Shown one piece after another: positions 1 to 7,646 of a stretch of 64,000 nt of DNA. Location: positions 1-64,000 of the forward strand of contig JABSOM010000011.1 in NCBI GenBank assembly GCA_013215945.1, read 5' to 3'. The translations under genes and the position numbers were made by a program. Source of the DNA: Campylobacteraceae bacterium. GTDB taxonomy: Bacteria; Campylobacterota; Campylobacteria; Campylobacterales; Arcobacteraceae. Positions within the stretch are counted from its first letter, which is position 1. The number at the start of each line of letters is the position of its first letter. The notes under the pieces were generated by a model. It worked only from the letters and a program-made list of their open reading frames with translations, was not told the DNA's origin and did no database searches.

Positions 1-57
1 TTCATCGCTGATAATACTGCAGGGTCCCCTTGTCGGAAACGTAGGCCGTTGCCAGAT
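1..57 (+). rRNA. rrf: 5S ribosomal RNA, 3' end only
   Basis: The first bases match the 3' half of bacterial 5S rRNA, including the loop E/helix IV region (GGGTCCCC, then CGTAGGCCGTTGCCAGA). The gene enters from the left edge, so only the last ~57 nt are present. A strong terminator follows at 72-122, as expected at the end of an rRNA operon. The exact 3' end is uncertain by a few bases. Confidence 0.8.
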
Positions 58-71
58 TTAAGTATTTTATA

Positions 72-122
72 AAGCTTATATGAATTTCAACTTTAGTTGT
101 TTTTTATATAAGCTTTTTTTTT
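72..122 (+). terminator. Rho-independent terminator of the rRNA operon
   Basis: Ten-bp inverted repeat AAGCTTATAT (72-81) and ATATAAGCTT (106-115), running directly into nine T residues. It lies just after the 5S rRNA end. Confidence 0.85.
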
Positions 123-250
123 GCCTTTTTTTCTATGTTTTTACATTAATGTATAAGATTACATACAATTTTTTATGGAGTTACATTATTATACAGACTT
201 TTTTTGTGAGTTTATAGGAAAAGAGCAATAGCTTTTCCTATGATTTTGTT

Positions 251-1087
251 TTAGAGATTGTTTTTAATATTTTGAGTAAGATCGTTTAAAATTATATTTT
301 CAAGTTCCCACTCTTTTCCATCTACTGTAGCTTCATTTTTACCAGTGATTCCATCTACTGCGCCTAAAGAAACAATATATTCTAAATAAGATTCTAGATC
401 TTTTATACTAGGTAGGAGATTTATTTTTAATGTTTTTTCTAAATAAGCAATAAATCCATAAGCCCCCCAGTTTGAAACACTAGCAATAATTGGAAAGTCA
501 CATTCAACTATACATGGCTCTTGTTTTAAAGATTCTTTTATAAAGTCTTTGAAGTTTCCCATACCAATTTCATTGCCACCATCTCCTATTGCAAAACTTT
601 TTCTTGTTTTATTACCTAAGCTAAAGAGTAAATCTACAGCAGGTGTAAATTCAGCAATGCTTATTTTTCTAGAATTCATATAGTCGTTGTTGATATTTCG
701 TCCACAACGCTCAATTGAGAAATGACATACAGGTGCGTATTCTTTTAGTATGTTTAGAAGGGATTCTTCTTCTTTACAGTCTTTATGTGTTAAATACAGT
801 GTTTTTATATTTGGAAAAAAGTTTTTACAAAATTCATCTGTAATTATTATCGCTGTGTATCCCAGAGTATTAAGTGATTTTGCTAAAAAATATGCTCCTA
901 AAGGACCATCTGTTTCTGCGTAACCCTTGACATAAAAACCAGTATAAATAAAAACATTTCCTTTTTCTATTTTTACAAATTCATTGCAGGCATTTTTACA
1001 GTGCTGCACGTTAAACTCTTTTTGTATTTTGTCCATACCTCTGCTTGAGTATTGTAAAATAATATCATCAATGGTTTTATTTAACAT
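251..1087 (-). CDS. D-glutamate cyclase, C-terminal-domain (DUF4392) protein
   Basis: This 278-residue soluble protein resembles the DUF4392 domain that forms the C-terminal half of mitochondrial D-glutamate cyclase (DGLUCY), which converts D-glutamate to 5-oxo-D-proline. Visible family features are the TDGPLGAYFLAKSL stretch near residue 60, the GDGGNEIGMGN glycine-rich motif near residue 169, and the C-terminal GITGKNEATVDG segment. The adjacent upstream gene encodes the other half (DUF1445), with 9 bp between them, so the two are very probably co-transcribed and form one enzyme. The family match is clear. Enzymatic activity is inferred from the eukaryotic fusion, and the separate domain could have another role in glutamate or pyroglutamate metabolism. 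Confidence 0.8.
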   Translation of the reverse strand: MLNKTIDDIILQYSSRGMDKIQKEFNVQHCKNACNEFVKIEKGNVFIYTGFYVKGYAETDGPLGAYFLAKSLNTLGYTAIIITDEFCKNFFPNIKTLYLTHKDCKEEESLLNILKEYAPVCHFSIERCGRNINNDYMNSRKISIAEFTPAVDLLFSLGNKTRKSFAIGDGGNEIGMGNFKDFIKESLKQEPCIVECDFPIIASVSNWGAYGFIAYLEKTLKINLLPSIKDLESYLEYIVSLGAVDGITGKNEATVDGKEWELENIILNDLTQNIKNNL

Positions 1088-1096
1088 GTTTTCTCC

Positions 1097-1864
1097 TTAA
1101 ACATAATAATCAGAATCTTTTTTATCTGAAACAAACATATGTCCTGGATTATGTGTTATTGCAAAAGGAAGTTTTATTTTCTTAAGTACATTTTCAGGAG
1201 TTACTCCGCAAGGCCAAAATACAGGTATTTCATCTTCTTTTATCTCAATATAATCCCCATAATCTGGTTTATTAATATCTTTGATTCCAATCATTTCTGG
1301 ATATCCTATATGTATAGGAGTTCCGTGCATATTGGGATAATGGCTTGTAATTACACAAGCATCTGCTACGCGATCTTTTTTTATAGGTCTCATGGAAACA
1401 ACCATTTCACCTTCAAATTCACCAACCCCATGCAGTTTAATAGAAGTATTATACATGGATACATTTTTTTCTTGCGATACATGTTTTAACTGAATACCGC
1501 TGTTTATTAAAGAATTTTCAAAAGTGAAACTGCAACCAATTAAGAAAAAAACGAAGTCTTTTTCATAATAATCACTAATATCACTTACTGTTTTTATGAT
1601 TTTTCCATTTTCAAAAATATTATATGAGGGTAATTCATTCAGTAAATTTGCATTTTTAGCTAAAAGTGTTGAATAATGTGAATCTTTTATTATTTCAAGT
1701 ACAGGAATTGCTTTTGCATTTTTTTTTGCAAATTCTTCAAATGTTTTTGCATATTTTTTTGGTAAAATAATCATATTAGCTTGTACATTCCCTTGACAAA
1801 AACCAGCCGTTGATTGATTAAATTCGCCTTTTGCAATTTTCTCTCTTAATTGTATTGCTTGCAT
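1097..1864 (-). CDS. DUF1445 (YcsI-type) putative hydro-lyase, N-terminal half of D-glutamate cyclase
   Basis: This 255-residue protein belongs to the YcsI/DUF1445 family. It starts with the usual RxxIxxGExxxSTAGFCxGxxQANMIILP pattern (residues 7-36) and has an IGCSFTFE segment near residue 109 and a THNPGHMFVSD-type C-terminus. The domain occurs alone in Bacillus ycsI, beside 5-oxoprolinase genes, and fused in front of DUF4392 in animal D-glutamate cyclase. Here it directly precedes a separate DUF4392 gene in the same direction, so it is read as the first gene of a two-subunit cyclase. The ATG at 1862-1864 has AAGGAAG upstream on the minus strand. Family assignment is firm; the reaction is inferred. 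Confidence 0.85.
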   Translation of the reverse strand: MQAIQLREKIAKGEFNQSTAGFCQGNVQANMIILPKKYAKTFEEFAKKNAKAIPVLEIIKDSHYSTLLAKNANLLNELPSYNIFENGKIIKTVSDISDYYEKDFVFFLIGCSFTFENSLINSGIQLKHVSQEKNVSMYNTSIKLHGVGEFEGEMVVSMRPIKKDRVADACVITSHYPNMHGTPIHIGYPEMIGIKDINKPDYGDYIEIKEDEIPVFWPCGVTPENVLKKIKLPFAITHNPGHMFVSDKKDSDYYV

Positions 1865-1988
1865 TCTTATCTTCCTTATATTTTTTAATAGGTACTATTA
1901 ATAATGATAGTTAAATAAAACGAACTCATTAGGACTATTGTATCTAAGCTTAGAAATTATTGTATACAAAATAGGAATTAATATCTTT

Positions 1989-2903
1989 TTATACAATATA
2001 TTTGAGTGCATAAATAATAAAAAATGCAGATAACAGTGTTTGTACAGTAATAACAGAAGACATCAGTGTTATATCTCCACCTAATTGCCTTGCTAAAACA
2101 AAAGAAGAGGGTGCAGTTGGTAATACAGCAAAAATAACCAAAATAGCAGTCATTTGTGAATTGAGTGAAAAGGTCTGAGCCATAAAATACATAATAAGAG
2201 GGGTAAGTATAAGTTTTGCAAAAGTAGAAATAGTAATTTCAAATTTTAAAGAGTTCATATCTCTTATAATTAAACCAAAACCAACAGATAATAAACCTAA
2301 GGGTAATGCAGCAGAACTTAATATAGCCAGTATTTTATTAACTACGATGGGTAAGTCTAAAGAAATAAAATTAATACTTCCTCCAATAAAACAAGCAATT
2401 ATTAAGGGATTAGTAAAAATAGATTTTAGCAAATACTTTAATGAGAGTTTATTTTCATTGACATATAATGCAAAAACACTAATACAAATAACATTAATGA
2501 AAGGAATAATAAAAGTAAGTATAATAGCTGCTAAAACCAAACCTTCATCCCCATATATTGAATCAGCAAGCGCTAAAAATACATAAGTATTAAAACGAAC
2601 GCCTCCTTGTACAATGGATGAAAAAGAGCTACCTTCTACTTTATAAAATTTATTAATTAACATTAGTGCAAAGAGAACTAAACTTATTGTAATTATGGCA
2701 CTTAATACAAATTCAAATGAATTCTCTTGTTTTAAAGAAGCACTTGAAAGTTTATAGATTAATAATGAAGGCATAAGTACGTGATAAGTAAGTTTATCAG
2801 CAAGAGGCCAAAATTCGTATGAAGGAAATTTTATTCTTTTAAAAAAATATCCTATAACAATAAGAGAAAAAACTGGTATAAGTGCGCTTAATATGTGTGT
2901 CAT
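1989..2903 (-). CDS. AEC (auxin efflux carrier) family transporter
   Basis: A 304-residue, highly hydrophobic protein with about ten membrane segments in two five-helix repeats. The N-terminus (LIPVFSLIVIGYFFKR) and the C-terminal P-T-A-P-S-S-F-V-L-A-R-Q-L-GG-D motif near residue 262 are typical of AEC permeases, which move small organic acids. It is divergent from the sensor kinase gene at 3013, and the shared intergenic region carries repeats also found before the TAXI gene (see 2933-2966). It may therefore belong to the same regulon. The substrate is not shown by the sequence; a dicarboxylate or hydroxy acid would fit the context. Confidence 0.88.
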   Translation of the reverse strand: MTHILSALIPVFSLIVIGYFFKRIKFPSYEFWPLADKLTYHVLMPSLLIYKLSSASLKQENSFEFVLSAIITISLVLFALMLINKFYKVEGSSFSSIVQGGVRFNTYVFLALADSIYGDEGLVLAAIILTFIIPFINVICISVFALYVNENKLSLKYLLKSIFTNPLIIACFIGGSINFISLDLPIVVNKILAILSSAALPLGLLSVGFGLIIRDMNSLKFEITISTFAKLILTPLIMYFMAQTFSLNSQMTAILVIFAVLPTAPSSFVLARQLGGDITLMSSVITVQTLLSAFFIIYALKYIV

Positions 2904-2932
2904 GATCTTACTTTAATTAATAATTAGGAAAA

Positions 2933-2966
2933 GTTTCATTATAATAATTTGAAACAATTTTGGAAC
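2933..2966. promoter_or_regulatory. Putative response-regulator operator between the AEC and kinase genes
   Basis: GTTTCA (2933-2938) and TGAAAC (2950-2955) form an inverted pair. GAAACAATTTT (2951-2961) is followed 11 bp later by GGAAC (2962-2966), giving an 11-bp-phased direct repeat. The same GAAACAATTTT unit occurs twice in tandem before the TAXI gene at 6387-6408. Such spacing is typical of winged-helix response regulators that bind side by side. Binding by the product of 5635-6345 is inferred. Confidence 0.55.
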
Positions 2967-3012
2967 TAATAATATCACAGCCTAGTTAAATTGTAAATTA
3001 ATAGGAGAAAAG

Positions 3013-5634
3013 ATGTTTATTTTTCAATCAAAAGAATATGACCTATATGATATAGAACGTTTGTTTTCAAAAATTCCACTTATTTTCATCATTTTTTTAG
3101 CTTCTTTTTTATTAATAATCACATTTTTTATTCTGGAAACAAAAAAAAATACGAAAATAAATCTACTTAAACAAGAGCATATTTTATCGTATAAATTTAA
3201 TCAAAAAGAAAAATTACTAAATTTTTTAGTTGATGTAAAAGAAGATGTAGCTAATAATTTTATTGAAGTAGAAGATAAATTAAAAGAAGTAAGTTATAAA
3301 GCCATTGGTTATCTTGATTCAAATGCACTCTTAGATTTAGAATTAGTGAAAAAGTATCTTGTCGAAATTGAGAAAAAGTCAAAAATTGAATTTGTATTGT
3401 TTAAAAAAAATAATTTAGAAATATTATATGGTAGAAGTTCTATTGTATATATAAGTGATTTGATTTTTACTGCTAATAACAATAAAAACGCTATGAAAAT
3501 TACTTTGCAGTATATTCATTCTCAAGGCATTAATAACTTGCAATATTGGAGTGATGATGTGAAAAAAACCATTCGTTTGAGTTTTTTTGATTCTATTTTG
3601 ATCAAAGGGGAAGAGTATTTTATTGGTTCTTTCTCTACTGTTAATTCTATTAAAAAAATCACTCAAAAGAGTATTTTATCTTTGATAAAAAAGAGCAAGG
3701 AACATTTTTGGTTTTATGATGTAGTTTTACAAGATGCGTATAATTTTCATAATAAACAGGCTTTTAAAAGTAATGCCAGTTTATTGAAAAATAAGAATAC
3801 GAGTGAAAACTACGATATTTTGGAATATTACCTAGACACTTATGAGCAGAATAAAGCATTTTCTTCTTTTAGCCATTTTTATTCTAAGTTCAATTTTATT
3901 CTTAGTATTTCTAATAATAATTCTTCCTTAAGTAAAGAAAATCTTGCTTTGATTGAGGAAATAAGACTTTCTTATACGAATATGTTTTTTCAAATATTTA
4001 TTTATATTCTTATTGTTGTTTCTATTTTAATTTTATTTACTTTTGTATTTACCAATTTTATAAAGAAAATTTTTGGTCAATATTATGCCCAGTTGCAAAA
4101 AAATACTATTTCTTTAGAACATTGGAAAAAACGTTTTGAATTGGCGATTATTGCTTCAAATGATGGTTTATGGGATATTGATTTTAAAAGCAATAAAATT
4201 TATTTTTCCAAACAATGGTTGGATATGTTTGGTTATAGAAAAAATGAAATTGAAGATTTCCCCTCTTGGTTCTCTTTAATTCACAAAGATGATAAAAATA
4301 AAGTTGAACAATTATTTGAAAAAATATTTAATAAAGAAAGTGATTCTATTGTATGCGAGTACAGATTAAAAAGCAAGAATGGAAACTATAAATGGGTATT
4401 AGCAAGGGGAAAAGTATTCTTAGATGATGAGGGTGTTCAAGAGCGTATGTTAATGATGTCTATGGATATTGATAAAAGTAAATTAATGAAAAAAGAATTA
4501 TTGGATATTGAACTCCTTGTAGAAGATGGAAAAATTGTTATTTTTAAACTTTTTAATGATGAAAATTTAAGTGTTAAATATATTTCAAAAAGTATAAAAT
4601 CCTATGGTTATATCAAAAATGAATTTGAAAATAAAAACCGTAATTTTATTGATCTTATTTATAAAGAAGATATACCTATTGTAAAAGTAGCCATAAATGC
4701 AGCGTTAAAACAAAATCTTTTGGACTTTACTTTTGTTTGTAGAGCCCTTAATGCAGGAAATAAAATACGATGGATTTCTTGCAGATGTATCTTGCTTAAA
4801 AATCATGAAGGAGAAGTGAGTCATTTTTACGGGTATATGAATGATATTACTAAAATTAAAGTTTCACAAGAAGAATTAAAAGTACAAATAGCCAATGAAT
4901 TAAAGAAAAACAGAGAAAAAGACAGAATTTTAATTCAACAAAGTAAACTAGCAGCTATGGGTGAAATGTTAGGAAATATATCTCATCAATGGAGACAACC
5001 TCTTAATAATGTATCGTTGATTTTACAGTTTTTAAGAGACAATTATAAAAATGCAAACAGTGAGACTTTGGATAAGTTTATATTAAGAGCCAATAACCAC
5101 ATTAATTATATGTCCCAAACCATAGATGATTTTAGAAATTTCTATAAACCTTCTAAAAACAAAAATAGTTTTTATATTAATGAGTGTTTGGATTCTTTAT
5201 TGTATATGATCAAACATGAATACAAAAATGAAAATATAAAAATTATCTATGATTTTGAGTCTGTACTTATTTATAATTATGAAAATGAACTAAAACAAGC
5301 TTTACTTAATATCTTAAACAATGCAAAAGATGCTTTAATAGAAAAGAAAAAAGAAAGTTCTTTTGATGCTTTTATTAAAATAGACATTAAAAAAGTAGAA
5401 AATAAATTGTTTATTTCTATTTTTAATAATGGTGGAAATATTCAAGAGTTAATCATGGACAGAATATTTGAACCTTATTTTACAACAAAATTTGAAACAC
5501 AAGGCACAGGAATTGGTTTGTATATGACAAAAGCGATTATTGAAAATAATATGAAAGGCAGTATTACTGCAAAAAACCAAAATGACGGTGTTAACTTCGT
5601 GATTGTTTTGAATATAGAAGATAAAAGGACTTAA
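3013..5634 (+). CDS. PAS-domain sensor histidine kinase
   Basis: An 873-residue inner-membrane kinase. TM1 is near residues 20-42, a ~280-residue periplasmic sensor domain follows, and TM2 spans about 324-346. Two PAS-like domains lie near 370-490 (with the SNDGLWDIDF and GNYKWVLARGK signatures) and 500-620. The H-box GNISHQWRQPLNN has the phospho-acceptor His658; the ATPase domain has the N-box (NILNNAKDAL) and the GTGIGLYM G-box. It starts with AGGAG 8 bp before the ATG. The response regulator gene begins immediately after its stop codon, so the two form an operon. The location before a TAXI transporter suggests it senses that transporter's substrate. The ligand is unknown. Confidence 0.92.
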   Translation: MFIFQSKEYDLYDIERLFSKIPLIFIIFLASFLLIITFFILETKKNTKINLLKQEHILSYKFNQKEKLLNFLVDVKEDVANNFIEVEDKLKEVSYKAIGYLDSNALLDLELVKKYLVEIEKKSKIEFVLFKKNNLEILYGRSSIVYISDLIFTANNNKNAMKITLQYIHSQGINNLQYWSDDVKKTIRLSFFDSILIKGEEYFIGSFSTVNSIKKITQKSILSLIKKSKEHFWFYDVVLQDAYNFHNKQAFKSNASLLKNKNTSENYDILEYYLDTYEQNKAFSSFSHFYSKFNFILSISNNNSSLSKENLALIEEIRLSYTNMFFQIFIYILIVVSILILFTFVFTNFIKKIFGQYYAQLQKNTISLEHWKKRFELAIIASNDGLWDIDFKSNKIYFSKQWLDMFGYRKNEIEDFPSWFSLIHKDDKNKVEQLFEKIFNKESDSIVCEYRLKSKNGNYKWVLARGKVFLDDEGVQERMLMMSMDIDKSKLMKKELLDIELLVEDGKIVIFKLFNDENLSVKYISKSIKSYGYIKNEFENKNRNFIDLIYKEDIPIVKVAINAALKQNLLDFTFVCRALNAGNKIRWISCRCILLKNHEGEVSHFYGYMNDITKIKVSQEELKVQIANELKKNREKDRILIQQSKLAAMGEMLGNISHQWRQPLNNVSLILQFLRDNYKNANSETLDKFILRANNHINYMSQTIDDFRNFYKPSKNKNSFYINECLDSLLYMIKHEYKNENIKIIYDFESVLIYNYENELKQALLNILNNAKDALIEKKKESSFDAFIKIDIKKVENKLFISIFNNGGNIQELIMDRIFEPYFTTKFETQGTGIGLYMTKAIIENNMKGSITAKNQNDGVNFVIVLNIEDKRT

Positions 5635-6345
5635 ATGAGTGAGTTAAAAACAAGAGTATTATTAGTTGAGGATGAAGTGGATGCCAGAGAAATACTTGCT
5701 TTTTATTTAGAAACGCTTTTTGATGAAGTAAGCATTGCTTGTGATGGGCAAGAAGGGTGTGATTTATACAAAGAAGCACTTAAAAAAGAAAAAACCTTTG
5801 ATTTGGTTATTACAGATATTAAAATGCCAAATAAAGATGGTTTAACTATGATTGATGAGATAAGTAGATTAAATGAAGAACAAAAATTTATTATTGTTTC
5901 TGCGCATAAAGATGAAGAATATTTATTTAGATCTATTTCCATGAATGTAATTTCGTATTTTGTAAAACCTTTGGATGTTAATAAAATCATGGAAATTCTT
6001 AAAAAAGTAAAAATAAAAGTATTAGAAGATAAAAGAAAACAAAATAAAGCTCCTTCTTTATTAATGATTAACAAAAATTATTCTTACAATGCTAAAAACA
6101 ATTCTTTATACTTCCAAAAGAATATGGTTTCTTTATCAAAAAAAGAAAGTTTACTTCTTTTGGCTTTATTTACGGATATAAAAGAAATAAAAACAAAAGA
6201 ATATTTAAAAGATTTTGTTTGGAAGGACAGTGTAACTACTGATGCTACACTAAGAACAGTTATTAAAAGATTAAAAGATAAAATATCCAAGGAAGATTTC
6301 ATTGTTTCAAAAAAAGGCTTGGGTTACATTATTGAAATAAATTAA
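5635..6345 (+). CDS. Winged-helix response regulator (OmpR-like)
   Basis: A 236-residue regulator with a receiver domain (residues ~7-125: acidic pair in LVEDEVD, phospho-acceptor Asp61 in DIKMP, Thr/Ser in VSAHKD, Lys in VKPLD) and a C-terminal winged-helix domain ending in KKGLGYIIEIN. Its ATG follows the kinase stop codon directly, implying translational coupling. It belongs to the same subfamily as the regulators at 27489 and 63282, each paired with a kinase carrying the HQWRQP-type H-box. The 11-bp-phased repeats at 2933-2966 and 6387-6408 are its most likely binding sites. Confidence 0.92.
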   Translation: MSELKTRVLLVEDEVDAREILAFYLETLFDEVSIACDGQEGCDLYKEALKKEKTFDLVITDIKMPNKDGLTMIDEISRLNEEQKFIIVSAHKDEEYLFRSISMNVISYFVKPLDVNKIMEILKKVKIKVLEDKRKQNKAPSLLMINKNYSYNAKNNSLYFQKNMVSLSKKESLLLLALFTDIKEIKTKEYLKDFVWKDSVTTDATLRTVIKRLKDKISKEDFIVSKKGLGYIIEIN

Positions 6346-6346
6346 A

Positions 6347-6363
6347 GTACCATAGTATGGTAC
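6347..6363. promoter_or_regulatory. Perfect 17-bp palindrome before the TAXI promoter
   Basis: GTACCATA-G-TATGGTAC is a perfect inverted repeat with a one-base centre, placed just after the regulator stop codon. The centre is too tight for an ordinary hairpin loop and no T-tract follows, so a protein-binding site is more likely than a terminator. No binding protein can be named. Confidence 0.4.
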
Positions 6364-6386
6364 CTATAGGACAAATATATAAATTT

Positions 6387-6429
6387 GAAACAATTTTGAA
6401 ACAATTTTGTTCTTTATTGTGTTATACTT
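6387..6429 (+). promoter_or_regulatory. Promoter and phased operator repeats of the TAXI gene
   Basis: Two tandem copies of GAAACAATTTT (6387-6397 and 6398-6408) stand just upstream of a -10-like TTATACTT (6422-6429). The second copy covers the -35 position, as in activators that contact RNA polymerase directly. The unit is shared with the kinase promoter at 2951-2961. This is a prediction from sequence only. Confidence 0.55.
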
Positions 6430-6454
6430 TTCCTATCACATTAAAGGAAATAAA

Positions 6455-7471
6455 ATGGCTACAAAAACAGTATTAAAAAAATTAGTTATGGCATCTTTAG
6501 TTACATCTGCGATGTTAACATCTGCAAGTGCAGCAAAAGAGAAAAAATATGTAATTGCAACTGCAAGTACAGGTGGAACGTATTACCCAGTTGGTGTTGG
6601 AATTGCAACGATTGCATCTATTAAATTAGCTAAAAAATATAAAACTACTTTTTCAGCTATTACTTCTGCTGGTTCTGGTGAAAATGTTGATATGCTTCAA
6701 AAAGGTGAAGTTGATTTCGCAATTTTACAAGGATTATTTGGTTCAATGGCTTGGCAAGGTGTTGCAAAATACGAAGGTAAAGCAAAAAAGAATTTAAGAT
6801 CAATTTCAATGTTATGGCAAAATGTTGAACAATTTACTGTAAGAAGTGATGTTGCTACAACAGGTAATATTATGGATTTAAAAAATCTTTATGGTGAAAG
6901 ATTTTCAATTGGTGGAAGATCTTCAGGTTCTAGAGTTTCAGCTGAAACTATTTTAAGCGCGCTGGAAATTGATTATTCAAAAATGAATGTTCAATACTTA
7001 GGATATACTCCAAGTTCAACTGCATTACAAGATGGAAAAGTTAAGGGTATGAATACTCCTTCAGGACCTCCTACTTCTGCGGTTACTAATGTATTCGCAT
7101 CAATGGGAAATGACAAAATTAAAGTTTTAAATTTTTCTGCATCTGATTTAAAAATGATTGAGAAAAAATACCCAGTATGGACTCCTTTTACTATTAAAGC
7201 AGGTACTTACCCAGGTCAAACAAAAGATATTAATACTATTGCACAACCAAACTTATTAGTTGTTACAAAAGATACTCCTGATGAAACTGTTTATTTATTA
7301 ACAAAAACAATTTATGAAAATCTTCCTTTCTTAAATTCTGTTCATAAAGCAACAAAAGCAATGTCTTTAAACAAAGCAATTGCAGGATTACCAATGCCTC
7401 TTCACCCAGGTGCAGCTAAATATTATAAAGAACAAGGTATTAAAATTCCAGCTTCTTTAATAGCAAAATAA
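6455..7471 (+). CDS. TRAP transporter substrate-binding protein, TAXI family
   Basis: A 338-residue periplasmic binding protein. The ATG at 6455 is chosen over the upstream ATG at 6407 because AAAGGAAA precedes it at proper spacing and it begins a standard signal peptide (MATKTVLKKL, hydrophobic core, cleavage after SASA near residue 26). The mature protein opens with YVIATASTGGTYYPVGVGIA, the hallmark of TAXI proteins. An imperfect hairpin (7476-7504) separates it from the permease gene, which may allow more binding protein than permease to be made. Known TAXI ligands include glutamate-like acids. The linked lhgO-like gene suggests 2-hydroxyglutarate or a related C5 dicarboxylate. Confidence 0.93.
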   Translation: MATKTVLKKLVMASLVTSAMLTSASAAKEKKYVIATASTGGTYYPVGVGIATIASIKLAKKYKTTFSAITSAGSGENVDMLQKGEVDFAILQGLFGSMAWQGVAKYEGKAKKNLRSISMLWQNVEQFTVRSDVATTGNIMDLKNLYGERFSIGGRSSGSRVSAETILSALEIDYSKMNVQYLGYTPSSTALQDGKVKGMNTPSGPPTSAVTNVFASMGNDKIKVLNFSASDLKMIEKKYPVWTPFTIKAGTYPGQTKDINTIAQPNLLVVTKDTPDETVYLLTKTIYENLPFLNSVHKATKAMSLNKAIAGLPMPLHPGAAKYYKEQGIKIPASLIAK

Positions 7472-7475
7472 TTTT

Positions 7476-7504
7476 ATAAGAAAAAGCTCCGCGCTTTTTC
7501 TTAT
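7476..7504 (+). terminator. Hairpin after the TAXI gene, probable partial terminator
   Basis: The inverted repeat ATAAGAAAAAGC / GCTTTTTCTTAT has a five-base loop but no clean T-run after it. It may stabilise the binding-protein mRNA end or attenuate transcription into the permease gene. Confidence 0.5.
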
Positions 7505-7646
7505 TTCTACTTTGAAAATTATTCAAGAAGAGGATTAAAGCATCACTTTCTCGAATAATTTACTATTCAACAACAATCATTTGACATCACTTTTTAGGTT
7601 TATACTTTTATAAAGACTGTCTTATGTAAATTTTTAAGGATATTTT

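Noticed and set aside
2347-2586. Plus-strand open frame inside the AEC transporter gene
   Set aside because: Antisense shadow of a clear membrane transporter; no ribosome site and no protein-like pattern.
6347-6363. GTACCATA-G-TATGGTAC as a transcription terminator
   Set aside because: A one-base centre cannot form a stable loop and there is no T-tract; a protein-binding palindrome is more plausible.
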